Shown: one piece after another, positions 53,514-61,103 of the stretch
Numbering within the stretch: the stretch's first letter is position 1
How the letters are laid out: each line of letters opens with the position of its first letter
Assembly (NCBI RefSeq): GCF_003951285.1
Contig: NZ_RXFQ01000001.1
Location: forward strand, 584,879-648,878
Direction of reading: 5' to 3'
Origin: Variovorax beijingensis
GTDB lineage: Bacteria; Pseudomonadota; Gammaproteobacteria; Burkholderiales; Burkholderiaceae_C
Length of the DNA: 64,000 nucleotides
The notes under the pieces: generated by a model
Told to the model about the DNA's origin: nothing
The model's input: the letters and a program-made list of their open reading frames with translations, nothing else
Database searches by the model: none
Made by a program: the position numbers and the translations under genes

Positions 53514-55667
53514 TCAGAAGCGGTAGGCGCCGCTCAGGCCCACCGTCCAGTTGCGGCCCGGCGCGGGCTCGTAGTAGCGCGCATTGCCCTCGTTGACGAT
53601 CAGCGAGCCCACGTAGCGGCGGTCGAACAGGTTGTCGACGCGCGCGAAGGCGTCGAGCTCCCAGCGCTCCCATTTCTTCAGATAGCCGGCGTACAGCGCC
53701 GCGACGGCATAGCCCGGCGCGCTGGCGGTATTGGCGTCATTGGCCTGCATGCGTCCGAGCGCACGCATCTCGACGCCGGCCCGCCAGCCTTCGGGCGGCA
53801 CCCAGCCCAGCGATGCGAAGAGCGACTGCCGCGCGATCCCCGGAATGCGGTTGCCCGCCGCCACGGTGTTGGATGCCGCGCAGGGCGACGGCGAGCAGAA
53901 GGCATCGCGGTAGCGTGCGTCGAGCCAGGTGTAGGCCAACTGGGTGCGCCAGTGGTTGGCTGTCTCGTGCTGCCAGGCCAGCTCGAAGCCGGTGCGCCGG
54001 GTTCGCCCCGCGTTCTGGAAAGTGGCGCGGCCGCCGGTGTTGGTGTCGGTCACGATCTCGTCGCGCGTGCGGGTCTGGAACAGCGCCGCCGTCAGCAGGC
54101 CGCCCCCCAATCTTGCCTTCGCGCCCAGTTCGACGCTGTCGTTGACCGAGGGCCGCAGCGCGAAGTTGAGCCCGCTGGCACCGCCTGCGCGATAGGAAAG
54201 CTCATTGAGCGTCGGCGTCTCGAAGCCCCGGCCGATCGAGCCATACAGCGCGAGATCGGGCGTGGCCTGGTAGCGCAGCGAAGCCACGGGCAGCGTCTTG
54301 CTGTAGCGCGCGCTGCCGCTGTCATCGCGGTTGGCGCCCACGATGTAGCGGTCCTGCGAATCGAAGTGCACGCTGCTTCGGCGCACGCCGGCCTCGAGCG
54401 TCCATTGCTCCGCGAGGCGCCAGGTGGCCTGCGCGTAAGGATCGAGGTTCCAGACCTCGTTGCGCTCGCTGCGCCGCAGGTGTCCCTGAACGCCCAGCAC
54501 GGGCGAGGCCGCGCGTCCGAGGTAGTTCTCGTAGCCGCGGCGCTTCTCGCGCAGGCTGTCGTAGCCCAGGCCCGCCACCAGTTCGAGCGGCCGGTCGGCC
54601 AGCTGCAGCGCGGCGGTCCAGCGCAGATCGACCCCGCCGTACTGGCGCGTGAGATCGATCACGCCGCCCGCATGCAGCGGGTTCTGCTGCGCCGACGGCG
54701 GGATCGACTGGTACTGCACGGTCTTGCGCTCGCCGCCGTAGACCATGAGCCGCAGCGACTGCGCAGCGGTGATGCGCCGTTCATAGAGCAGGCCCGCTTG
54801 CGTCTGCTCCACGGTCTTGCGGGTGTCGAACTGCGTGGCAAGCGGTGCGCTGCGCGGCGCCAGCGCGTACTGCCCGGCCGTGAGGCCCAGCGGATCCTGC
54901 GCGCTGACTCGCACGCTGTTGAGCACCAGCGTGAGCTTGTCGCCGTTGTCCAGCGCGATGCCGAGCTTGCCGTTCGCAATGTCGCGCCGCGCCGCGCTGT
55001 GCTCGCGCCAGCCGTCGGTCTGGAAGCGGCTGGCATTCAACAGGTAGTCGACCGCGCCCTGCGACCCGCTGGCCTGGAGCGACTGGCGCCAGGTGCCGAA
55101 GCTCCCTCCGGCCGCCGAGTACGAAAGCCGCGGCGCCCCCTCGCCCGATGCGGTGAAGGCCTGCAGCACGCCGCCCGACGAATTGCCGTAGAGCGCCGAG
55201 AACGGGCCCCGCAATATCTCGATGCGGTCGAGCGAGCCGATGTCGATGTTGGAGGTCTGGCCCTGGCCGTCGGGCAGCGTGGCGGGAATGCCGTCGACAT
55301 ACAGCCGCACGCCGCGCACGCCGAAGGTGGAACGCGCGCCAAAGCCGCGGACGGACAGCTGCAGGTCTTGCGCATAGTTCATGCGGTTCTGCACCTGCAG
55401 GCCCGGAACACCGCCCAGGCTTTCGGAAAGATTGACCTGCAGCCGGCTGTCGCGCATCTCGGCGCCATCGACACGGTCCACCGAACCCGGCACGTTGAAC
55501 GGAGCGACCTCGCCGCGCGGCGTGGAGACGGTGACTGCGGGCAGGCTGCCGCGGTCGGCCAGCGGCTGCGTTTCCTGTTGCTGCTGCGACTGGGCGGCGA
55601 GCGGAACTCCCAGCAGGAGCAGGCGGACAGCGGCTGTGGCGGTAGCGGAAAGTGCAGGCTTCTTCAT
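53514..55667 (-). CDS. pqqU: TonB-dependent receptor, PqqU (YncD)-like
   Basis: A 717-aa outer-membrane receptor. A signal peptide (to about AQSQ, residue 27) is followed by a short TonB-box region, the plug domain (about 45-160) and a 22-strand barrel ending AYRF. It resembles E. coli YncD/PqqU along its length: NLSESLGGVPGLQVQNR, IRLYVDGIPAT-like RLYVDGIPATLPDGQGQTSN, RGPFSALYGNSSGGV, NPLHAGGVIDL and RYYEPAPGRNWTVG. PqqU imports the redox cofactor PQQ in E. coli. It is the last gene of a four-gene run behind a Fur box, 63 bases after the 60-aa membrane protein. The similarity is judged from memory of YncD; PQQ transport is inferred. Confidence 0.82.
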   Translation of the reverse strand: MKKPALSATATAAVRLLLLGVPLAAQSQQQQETQPLADRGSLPAVTVSTPRGEVAPFNVPGSVDRVDGAEMRDSRLQVNLSESLGGVPGLQVQNRMNYAQDLQLSVRGFGARSTFGVRGVRLYVDGIPATLPDGQGQTSNIDIGSLDRIEILRGPFSALYGNSSGGVLQAFTASGEGAPRLSYSAAGGSFGTWRQSLQASGSQGAVDYLLNASRFQTDGWREHSAARRDIANGKLGIALDNGDKLTLVLNSVRVSAQDPLGLTAGQYALAPRSAPLATQFDTRKTVEQTQAGLLYERRITAAQSLRLMVYGGERKTVQYQSIPPSAQQNPLHAGGVIDLTRQYGGVDLRWTAALQLADRPLELVAGLGYDSLREKRRGYENYLGRAASPVLGVQGHLRRSERNEVWNLDPYAQATWRLAEQWTLEAGVRRSSVHFDSQDRYIVGANRDDSGSARYSKTLPVASLRYQATPDLALYGSIGRGFETPTLNELSYRAGGASGLNFALRPSVNDSVELGAKARLGGGLLTAALFQTRTRDEIVTDTNTGGRATFQNAGRTRRTGFELAWQHETANHWRTQLAYTWLDARYRDAFCSPSPCAASNTVAAGNRIPGIARQSLFASLGWVPPEGWRAGVEMRALGRMQANDANTASAPGYAVAALYAGYLKKWERWELDAFARVDNLFDRRYVGSLIVNEGNARYYEPAPGRNWTVGLSGAYRF

Positions 55668-55730
55668 TGCGCCGATTCTGCTTCGGCGTGCGCCCCTGCC
55701 CGTACTAGCAGGAACCCGGTCGCAGCGGAA

Positions 55731-55913
55731 TCAGGTTTTTCTGCGCCAGCCGTACCAGCCGCACACGGCAACGGGAACGCCCAGCGCGAACCAGGCCAGC
55801 ATGTCTCCAAGCCCGCCGTCGCTGAACAGCGCCGAGATCAACCCGACGGTGGTCAGCACGCCGAGCACGATCGGCCAGCCCCACATGTGCCAGAAGCTGT
55901 GGCGCTGCTTCAT
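55731..55913 (-). CDS. 60-aa membrane protein, partner of the PepSY protein
   Basis: A 60-residue protein with two hydrophobic segments (about 12-29 and 36-54) around a short SDGGLGD turn and a basic WYGWRRK tail, so it is probably a two-helix inner-membrane hairpin. I do not recognise a named family. It overlaps the PepSY gene by 4 bases, so the two proteins are made together. A role as an accessory subunit of a siderophore or cofactor reductase is inferred from that coupling. Its composition and codon use match its neighbours, which supports it being real. Confidence 0.72.
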   Translation of the reverse strand: MKQRHSFWHMWGWPIVLGVLTTVGLISALFSDGGLGDMLAWFALGVPVAVCGWYGWRRKT

Positions 55914-57106
55914 GCCTGCACCTTCATGGCAGGCGCCGGATCAGGCTGCTGCCCGCCATGCTGCGGCCTGTGCCCGGGGCCTGCCGGCACCGGTGCAGCC
56001 GGGGCAGGCACGGTGTTGCCGCGCTTGAGCCACAGGTACAGCCCGCTGCCCAGCACGATGATGGTCGCGATGTCGAGCAGCGCCCAGATGATCTGCATCG
56101 GCATGCCGGCGTAGTCGCCGAAGTGCAGCGGCTGCGACACCAGCAGCGCCGTCAGGTACCAGGGCATCTTCGGCGCCGCGGTCACCTGGGCCGTCTTGGC
56201 GTCGACCAGCACCGGCTGCAGCAGCTTCGAGGTGAAGGGTTCGTTGCCGCGCATGAAGAAGGTGGTGTGGTGCGGGCTCGAGAACGCCGTGCCGGGGAAC
56301 GCGACGAAGGACAGCTTCATGTCGGGCGTCTGCTGGAGCGTGGCCTCCATCGAGCGCTGCACCGATGCGCGCTGGGCCACGGGCACCGTCGGCTCGTTCT
56401 TGTAGGGGGCAAGAAGCGCGCTGAGCTGGTCGTACTGCCAGTACTTGATGACCAGGTCGGCCCAGGTGTTGATCATGCCGGTGGAGCCCACCACGAACAG
56501 CCACACCAGCGTGACGATGCCCAGCAGGTTGTGCAGGTCGAGCCACTTCAGGCGCGGGCGCTTCTCGCGCCGCACGGTGCCGAAGTCGAGCTTGCGCATG
56601 AACGGCGCGTAGAGCACCACGCCGGAGACGATGGCCACGAGCAGCAGCAAGCCCATGAAGCCCAGGAACAGCTTGCCCGCGAGGCCGGCGAACAGGTCGA
56701 CGTGCAGCTTGAACATCACGTACATGAAGCCTTCGTCGAGCTTGGGCTGCGCAAGCACGGCGCCGGTGCGCGCGTCCACCGCCACCGACTTGAAGTCGTC
56801 CGTGGGTGCAGGAGTTGGCGTGAGCGTGACGAACCAAAGGCCGTCGTCGTCCTCGGGCTGCGAAACGAACTGCACCACGCGGTCGGGGTGCTTCGCACGC
56901 GCGGTTTCGAGCACACGGTCCAGGCTCACGCGCGGCGTATTCGCGGGCATCTTGGGCGACTCGACCTCGGTGCCCAGCAGGTGGCCGATCTCGTGATGGA
57001 AGATCAGTGGCAAGCCCGTGATGCACAGGAGCAGCATGAACACGGTACAGACCAGGCTGCTCCACTTGTGCACCCAGGCCCAGGTCTTGATCTTTCGGCT
57101 GTTCAT
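55910..57106 (-). CDS. PepSY-domain membrane protein (FoxB/PiuB-type siderophore-associated)
   Basis: A 398-aa inner-membrane protein with about four helices (near 15-35, 140-162, 195-215 and 335-360) and periplasmic PepSY regions between them. Paired histidines lie at the helix ends: VHKWSS, FHHEIGH, FKLHVDLF, DLHNLLG and QPLHFGDY. They could bind heme, as proposed for FoxB/FsrB-type ferric-siderophore reductases. The C-terminus is Pro/Gly/His-rich. It lies 30 bases after the siderophore receptor gene and overlaps the 60-aa gene by 4. Confidence 0.87.
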   Translation of the reverse strand: MNSRKIKTWAWVHKWSSLVCTVFMLLLCITGLPLIFHHEIGHLLGTEVESPKMPANTPRVSLDRVLETARAKHPDRVVQFVSQPEDDDGLWFVTLTPTPAPTDDFKSVAVDARTGAVLAQPKLDEGFMYVMFKLHVDLFAGLAGKLFLGFMGLLLLVAIVSGVVLYAPFMRKLDFGTVRREKRPRLKWLDLHNLLGIVTLVWLFVVGSTGMINTWADLVIKYWQYDQLSALLAPYKNEPTVPVAQRASVQRSMEATLQQTPDMKLSFVAFPGTAFSSPHHTTFFMRGNEPFTSKLLQPVLVDAKTAQVTAAPKMPWYLTALLVSQPLHFGDYAGMPMQIIWALLDIATIIVLGSGLYLWLKRGNTVPAPAAPVPAGPGHRPQHGGQQPDPAPAMKVQA

Positions 57107-57136
57107 GTCGTTGCTGCCCTCGTCGAAAGTGAGATA

Positions 57137-59239
57137 TTAAAAACGGTAGGTCGCGCTGGCCACGACGTTGCGGCGCGAGCCGTACCAGCAGTCGCCGCGC
57201 GACAGGCAAGTGCTGAAATACGCCTTGTCCGTCACGTTGTTGATGTTGAGCGCATAGCGCCACTGCGCGGTGTCGTAGGCGAACACGAGGTCGGCCAGCG
57301 CAACGCCCGGCACGCGCGGTCCCACGCCGAATTGCAGGTCGCGGAACGAGCTCATCACGCGCACGCCGGCACCGGCCGAGAAGCCGCTGACGCCGCCGAT
57401 GGAGAAGCGGTACTTGGCCCAGACGCTCGCCTGGTGCTTGGGCAGGCCCTCGATCTGCTCGTCGGCGTCGGTGTAGTTGTAGTGCGCGACGAGATCGAGG
57501 TTCGGACCGATGGAGCCCTTGGCCTCGAGCTCGACGCCCCGGGTCTTGGTCTTGCCGGCTTGCGTGTACACATTCGGCGACGGCGAAGTGATCTGGTTCT
57601 TCTCCCGCAGATCGTAGACCGCCGCGCTGAACGCCAGCGCGCGGTCCTTCGGCTCGTACTTCACGCCGGCTTCCCATTGCTCACCGCGCAAGGGCGTGAA
57701 GATCTGTCCGTTGCGCGGCGACTGCGGCGTGAACGACTCGGTGTAGCTGACATACGGCGACCAGCCCGAAGGCATGGCGTACATCAGGCCGAAGCGCTTG
57801 GTGGTCGCGCTGCTCTTCTGCTCGTCGCTGCCTGCCGCGCTGGACACCGCCCTGTCGTGCCGCAGGCCCGCCACGAAGATCCAGTTGTCGAGCTTGATCT
57901 GGTCCTGCAGGTAGACGCCGGTCTGGCGCTGGCGGGTGCGCGGCAGCGGCGCGCGCGCGGGCAGGTCGACATGGCCGTACACGGGCGCGTAGACGTCGAT
58001 GGTGTCGAAGGTCGTCGCGCCCCACACGTTCTCGCGTTGCCTGGAAAAATCCGCCCCGACCAGCAGCGTGTGCTTCAGCGCGCCGGTTTCGAAATGGCCC
58101 TCGACATGGTTGTCGAGCGTCTGCGTGCGGTTGCGCGTGAGATAGCTGTCGTAGTAGCGGCCAAGCACGCGCTTGAAGATCGGATCGGTGGCGTCCCAGC
58201 TTTCGGCGCCGCTGAAGGCGGCGCCATAGTGGTAGCGGTTGTCGTTCTCGTTCTTGGCGTAGCGGAAGTTCTGCCGCACGCGCCAGTTCTCGTTGAACCT
58301 GTGCTCGAACTGCCAGCCGAAGGTCTTGCGCTCGCTGTTGTAGTAGTCGAAGCCCGGCTCGCCGATGAAGCGGCTGACGGGAATGCGTCCGTTCGGGTTC
58401 GGCAGCAAGGTGCCCTCCCACGGAAGGAACTGCGAGCTGCTGCCGCTCTTGTCCTTTTGCCACAGCCCCTGCAACGTGAGCGAGGTTGCCGCGTTGGGCC
58501 GCCAGGTCAGCGAAGGCGCAATGACGCTGCGGTCGTCGGGCACATGGTCAACCTGGGAGTCCGACTTGCGCTGCAATGCGATCAACCGGTACGACAGGCT
58601 GCCGTCGGCATTCAGCGGCCCCGTGAGGTCGGCCTGGATCTGCTTGCGGCCGAAGCTGCCGAACTGCACGCCCACTTCGCGCTGGGTTTCCTGCAGCGGA
58701 CGCTTGCTGACCATGTTGACCACGCCCGCCGCGGTGCCCGCGCCGAACAGCATGCCCGCCGGGCCGCGCAGCACTTCGAGCCGCTCCAGCGTGTAGGGCT
58801 CGGTGCGCGTGGTGCTGGTGTAGTAGCCATAGGACTGGCGCAGGCCGTCCAGGTAGACGTCGGGCGTAGCGCCCCGGATGCGCACGGAATCGGTCCGCGA
58901 ATCCTGGCCATAGGCATCGGAGCGCACCCCGGCCGCATAGTTGAGCGCGTCTTGAAGATTGCCCGCGCCCTGGTCCACCATCTGGTCGCGCGTGACCACG
59001 GTGACCGACTGGGGCGTTTCGGCCAGCGGCGTGTCGGTCTTGGTGGCGGTTGCGGCGTTCCTGGCGCGGTAGCCGATCACCGGCGAGGTTGCGGTTTCGG
59101 CCTCGGCGCTTGCATCGACCTTCACTTCCGGCAAGGCGCCGGGCGCCGTGGTCTGGGCCAGAACCTGGTGATGCACATAAATCGCCATACAGCCTGCCAG
59201 CACCGATGCGACTTTGCGCCCCGCCATCAACCTCTTCAT
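57137..59239 (-). CDS. TonB-dependent siderophore receptor (FhuA/FoxA-like)
   Basis: A 700-aa outer-membrane receptor. The signal peptide ends near VLAQ (residue 29). The plug domain carries the siderophore-receptor pattern AETPQSVTVVTRDQMVDQ, then RIRGATPDVYLDGLRQ and LEVLRGPAGMLFGAGTAAGVVNMVSKRP. The barrel ends ATYRF with a terminal Phe. A loop near the C-terminus has a Cys pair (CLSRGDC). The ligand is probably a ferric hydroxamate or similar siderophore. A Fur box lies 25-44 bases before the ATG. It heads the run receptor-PepSY-60-aa-PqqU. Confidence 0.92.
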   Translation of the reverse strand: MKRLMAGRKVASVLAGCMAIYVHHQVLAQTTAPGALPEVKVDASAEAETATSPVIGYRARNAATATKTDTPLAETPQSVTVVTRDQMVDQGAGNLQDALNYAAGVRSDAYGQDSRTDSVRIRGATPDVYLDGLRQSYGYYTSTTRTEPYTLERLEVLRGPAGMLFGAGTAAGVVNMVSKRPLQETQREVGVQFGSFGRKQIQADLTGPLNADGSLSYRLIALQRKSDSQVDHVPDDRSVIAPSLTWRPNAATSLTLQGLWQKDKSGSSSQFLPWEGTLLPNPNGRIPVSRFIGEPGFDYYNSERKTFGWQFEHRFNENWRVRQNFRYAKNENDNRYHYGAAFSGAESWDATDPIFKRVLGRYYDSYLTRNRTQTLDNHVEGHFETGALKHTLLVGADFSRQRENVWGATTFDTIDVYAPVYGHVDLPARAPLPRTRQRQTGVYLQDQIKLDNWIFVAGLRHDRAVSSAAGSDEQKSSATTKRFGLMYAMPSGWSPYVSYTESFTPQSPRNGQIFTPLRGEQWEAGVKYEPKDRALAFSAAVYDLREKNQITSPSPNVYTQAGKTKTRGVELEAKGSIGPNLDLVAHYNYTDADEQIEGLPKHQASVWAKYRFSIGGVSGFSAGAGVRVMSSFRDLQFGVGPRVPGVALADLVFAYDTAQWRYALNINNVTDKAYFSTCLSRGDCWYGSRRNVVASATYRF

Positions 59240-59264
59240 TCCTGCTCCACTCCGTAAAATTATT

Positions 59265-59283
59265 AAGAACGATTCGCATTCTA
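59265..59283 (-). promoter_or_regulatory. Fur box upstream of the FhuA/FoxA-like receptor
   Basis: On the minus strand TAGAATGCGAATCGTTCTT matches the classical 19-base Fur consensus at about 12 positions and keeps the AATG...AATC core. It lies just upstream of the receptor ATG, within an AT-rich patch. It also lies about 140 bases upstream of the divergent phospholipase D-family gene. Confidence 0.65.
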
Positions 59284-59423
59284 ATAGTTATAAAGTCTCA
59301 TTTGTTCCGATTTCCCGGCATCGGCAAGGGGGCGTTCCGGCAGCGCTTGCGCCGGCGGCGCAGCGTGGCGCAGCGCAAAGCGGCTACGATCCCGGCCGCA
59401 CGCCGTGTGCGTCCCCAGGCCCC

Positions 59424-61028
59424 ATGCCCGACAAGCTCATCGCCTCTTCGTTTCCCGCGCTGCGCGGCCTGGCGCTGTGGCTGGTGGCCGCCGGCATCGC
59501 CTGGATGCTCGCCGGCTGCGCCGGCCTGCCACCGCGCACGCCCGAGCCGCCGACGCTGTCGATGGCCGCCTCCCCTTCCACCACGCTCGGCCGCGCCGCG
59601 GCCAGCCTGAACGCTGCGCACGACGGCCTGTCGAGCATCCAGCCGCTGGTGGAGGCGTCCTTTGCGCTCGATGCGCGGTTCGAGCTGATGCGGCGGGCCC
59701 AGGCCTCCCTGGACGTGCAGACCTACCAGCTCGGCAACGACAAGACCGGCCGCCTGCTGCTGCGCGAACTGCGCGATGCCGCGCGGCGCGGCGTGCGGGT
59801 GCGCCTGCTGCTCGACGACTTCCATACAACGGGCATGGACCGCCTGCTGCTCGGCCTGGCCGCGGAACCGAACGCCGAGGTCCGGCTGTTCAACCCCTTC
59901 GTGAATGCCCGCGACCACTCGGCCACGCGCTGGCTCGAGTTCTTCGGCGATTTCCGCCGCCTCAACCATCGCATGCACAACAAGCTCTTCGTGGCCGATG
60001 GCGCCATGGCCATCGCGGGCGGGCGCAATCTGGCCGACGAATACTTCCTGCGCAGCGAGGGCGCCAACTTCATCGACTTCGAACTGATCATGGCCGGCCC
60101 GGTGGTCCCTGAGGCCGCCCGCATCTTCGACACCTACTGGAACAGCGACGTCGTCTACCCGCTCCAGCGGATCGCCGGCGCCAGCGGCACGCCGGAGGCA
60201 CTGAAGTCAGAGTTCGAAGCCGCCACCTCGCCGGCCCATGCCCCGCCGCCCGACGCTCTGCCCGGCACCGACCTGATGGGCGATCCGCCGCTCAGCGCCC
60301 AGCTGGCCGACATCGGCCGCATGAAGTGGATGCGCGCCGACGCCCATGCCGCGGCCGACAGCCCCAACAAGGCGCTGGGCACCCTCGCGTCGCCGGCCGA
60401 ATCGCTGGCCGCGCGCTTTCATGAAATGACCGCCACGGCGCGCTCGGACGTCGTGGTGATCTCGCCCTACTTCATCCCCGGCGACGAAGGCATGGCCCGC
60501 ATCCGCGAGGGCCGGGAGCGCGGCGTGCGCATCAGCGTCATCACCAATTCGCTGGCCGACAGCGACGAGCCGCTGGTCAACATCAACTACAACCGCTATC
60601 GCGTCGACATGCTGAAGCTGGGCGTGAACCTCTACGAGGTCAGCACCCAGCAGCTCAGGCGCAACCGGCAGCTGCGCGACCTGCTCAAGAAGGCGCGCGG
60701 CCGCCTGCATGCCAAGCTCGCGCTGGTCGACCGCGAATGGGTGCTGCTCGGCTCGATGAACCTCGACCCGCGCTCGGCGCGGCTGAACACCGAGTTCGGC
60801 GTTCGCGTGCGAAGTTTCGAGCTGACCCAGGCCTTGCTGTATGCCTACCAGCTGGACGACATCGAGGGCGTCTACCGCGTCGTGCTGATGCCCGACGGCG
60901 AGAACGTGCAATGGATAGGCACCGGCGACGTGGACAACGAGGTGCTGGACAGCGAGCCCGATTCGAGCCTGCTCACGCGGCTGCAGCTGCTGCTGTTCTC
61001 CTGGTTCGTGCCGACCGACCAGCTGTAG
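59424..61028 (+). CDS. Phospholipase D-family lipoprotein (cardiolipin synthase-like)
   Basis: A 534-aa protein with a lipobox LAGC (Cys32) after a 31-residue signal and two HKD motifs: H185-K187-D192 in MHNKLFVADGAMAIAGGRN, and H429-K431-D436 in HAKLALVDREWVLLGSMN. Two intact HKD motifs mean an active phosphodiesterase or transphosphatidylase is likely. The ClsC-type cardiolipin synthases and other PLD-like proteins share this architecture. It would act on the periplasmic side of a membrane. The ATG at 59424 gives the lipoprotein signal; the frame is open further upstream across the Fur region without coding character. The substrate is unproven. Confidence 0.87.
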   Translation: MPDKLIASSFPALRGLALWLVAAGIAWMLAGCAGLPPRTPEPPTLSMAASPSTTLGRAAASLNAAHDGLSSIQPLVEASFALDARFELMRRAQASLDVQTYQLGNDKTGRLLLRELRDAARRGVRVRLLLDDFHTTGMDRLLLGLAAEPNAEVRLFNPFVNARDHSATRWLEFFGDFRRLNHRMHNKLFVADGAMAIAGGRNLADEYFLRSEGANFIDFELIMAGPVVPEAARIFDTYWNSDVVYPLQRIAGASGTPEALKSEFEAATSPAHAPPPDALPGTDLMGDPPLSAQLADIGRMKWMRADAHAAADSPNKALGTLASPAESLAARFHEMTATARSDVVVISPYFIPGDEGMARIREGRERGVRISVITNSLADSDEPLVNINYNRYRVDMLKLGVNLYEVSTQQLRRNRQLRDLLKKARGRLHAKLALVDREWVLLGSMNLDPRSARLNTEFGVRVRSFELTQALLYAYQLDDIEGVYRVVLMPDGENVQWIGTGDVDNEVLDSEPDSSLLTRLQLLLFSWFVPTDQL

Positions 61029-61031
61029 CGT

Positions 61032-61103
61032 ACGTCTACAATAGGTAATGAGATCCATTCTCATTAACCGTAAGTAAAACGTCTACAAATTGCAATGAGA
61101 TCC
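61032..61103. repeat. 25-base direct repeat spanning the promoter region and start codon of the last receptor gene
   Basis: The segments at 61032-61056 and 61079-61103 are identical at 21 of 25 positions, 47 bases apart. Both begin ACGTCTACAA and end AATGAGATCC. The first copy supplies the left arm of the Fur box; the second contains the ATG of the receptor gene. Confidence 0.8.
61046..61066 (+). promoter_or_regulatory. Fur box upstream of the last TonB receptor gene
   Basis: TAATGAGATCCATTCTCATTA is a perfect inverted repeat of TAATGAGA and TCTCATTA across 5 bases (counting the outer T/A pair), the NAT-rich type of site bound by Fur. It lies 28-49 bases before the ATG at 61095. Confidence 0.75.

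Noticed and set aside
53514..55730. A separate Fur box directly before the pqqU-like gene
   Set aside because: The 63 bases before its ATG are GC-rich with no AATGATAAT-type sequence. It is more likely read from the upstream Fur-controlled promoter.
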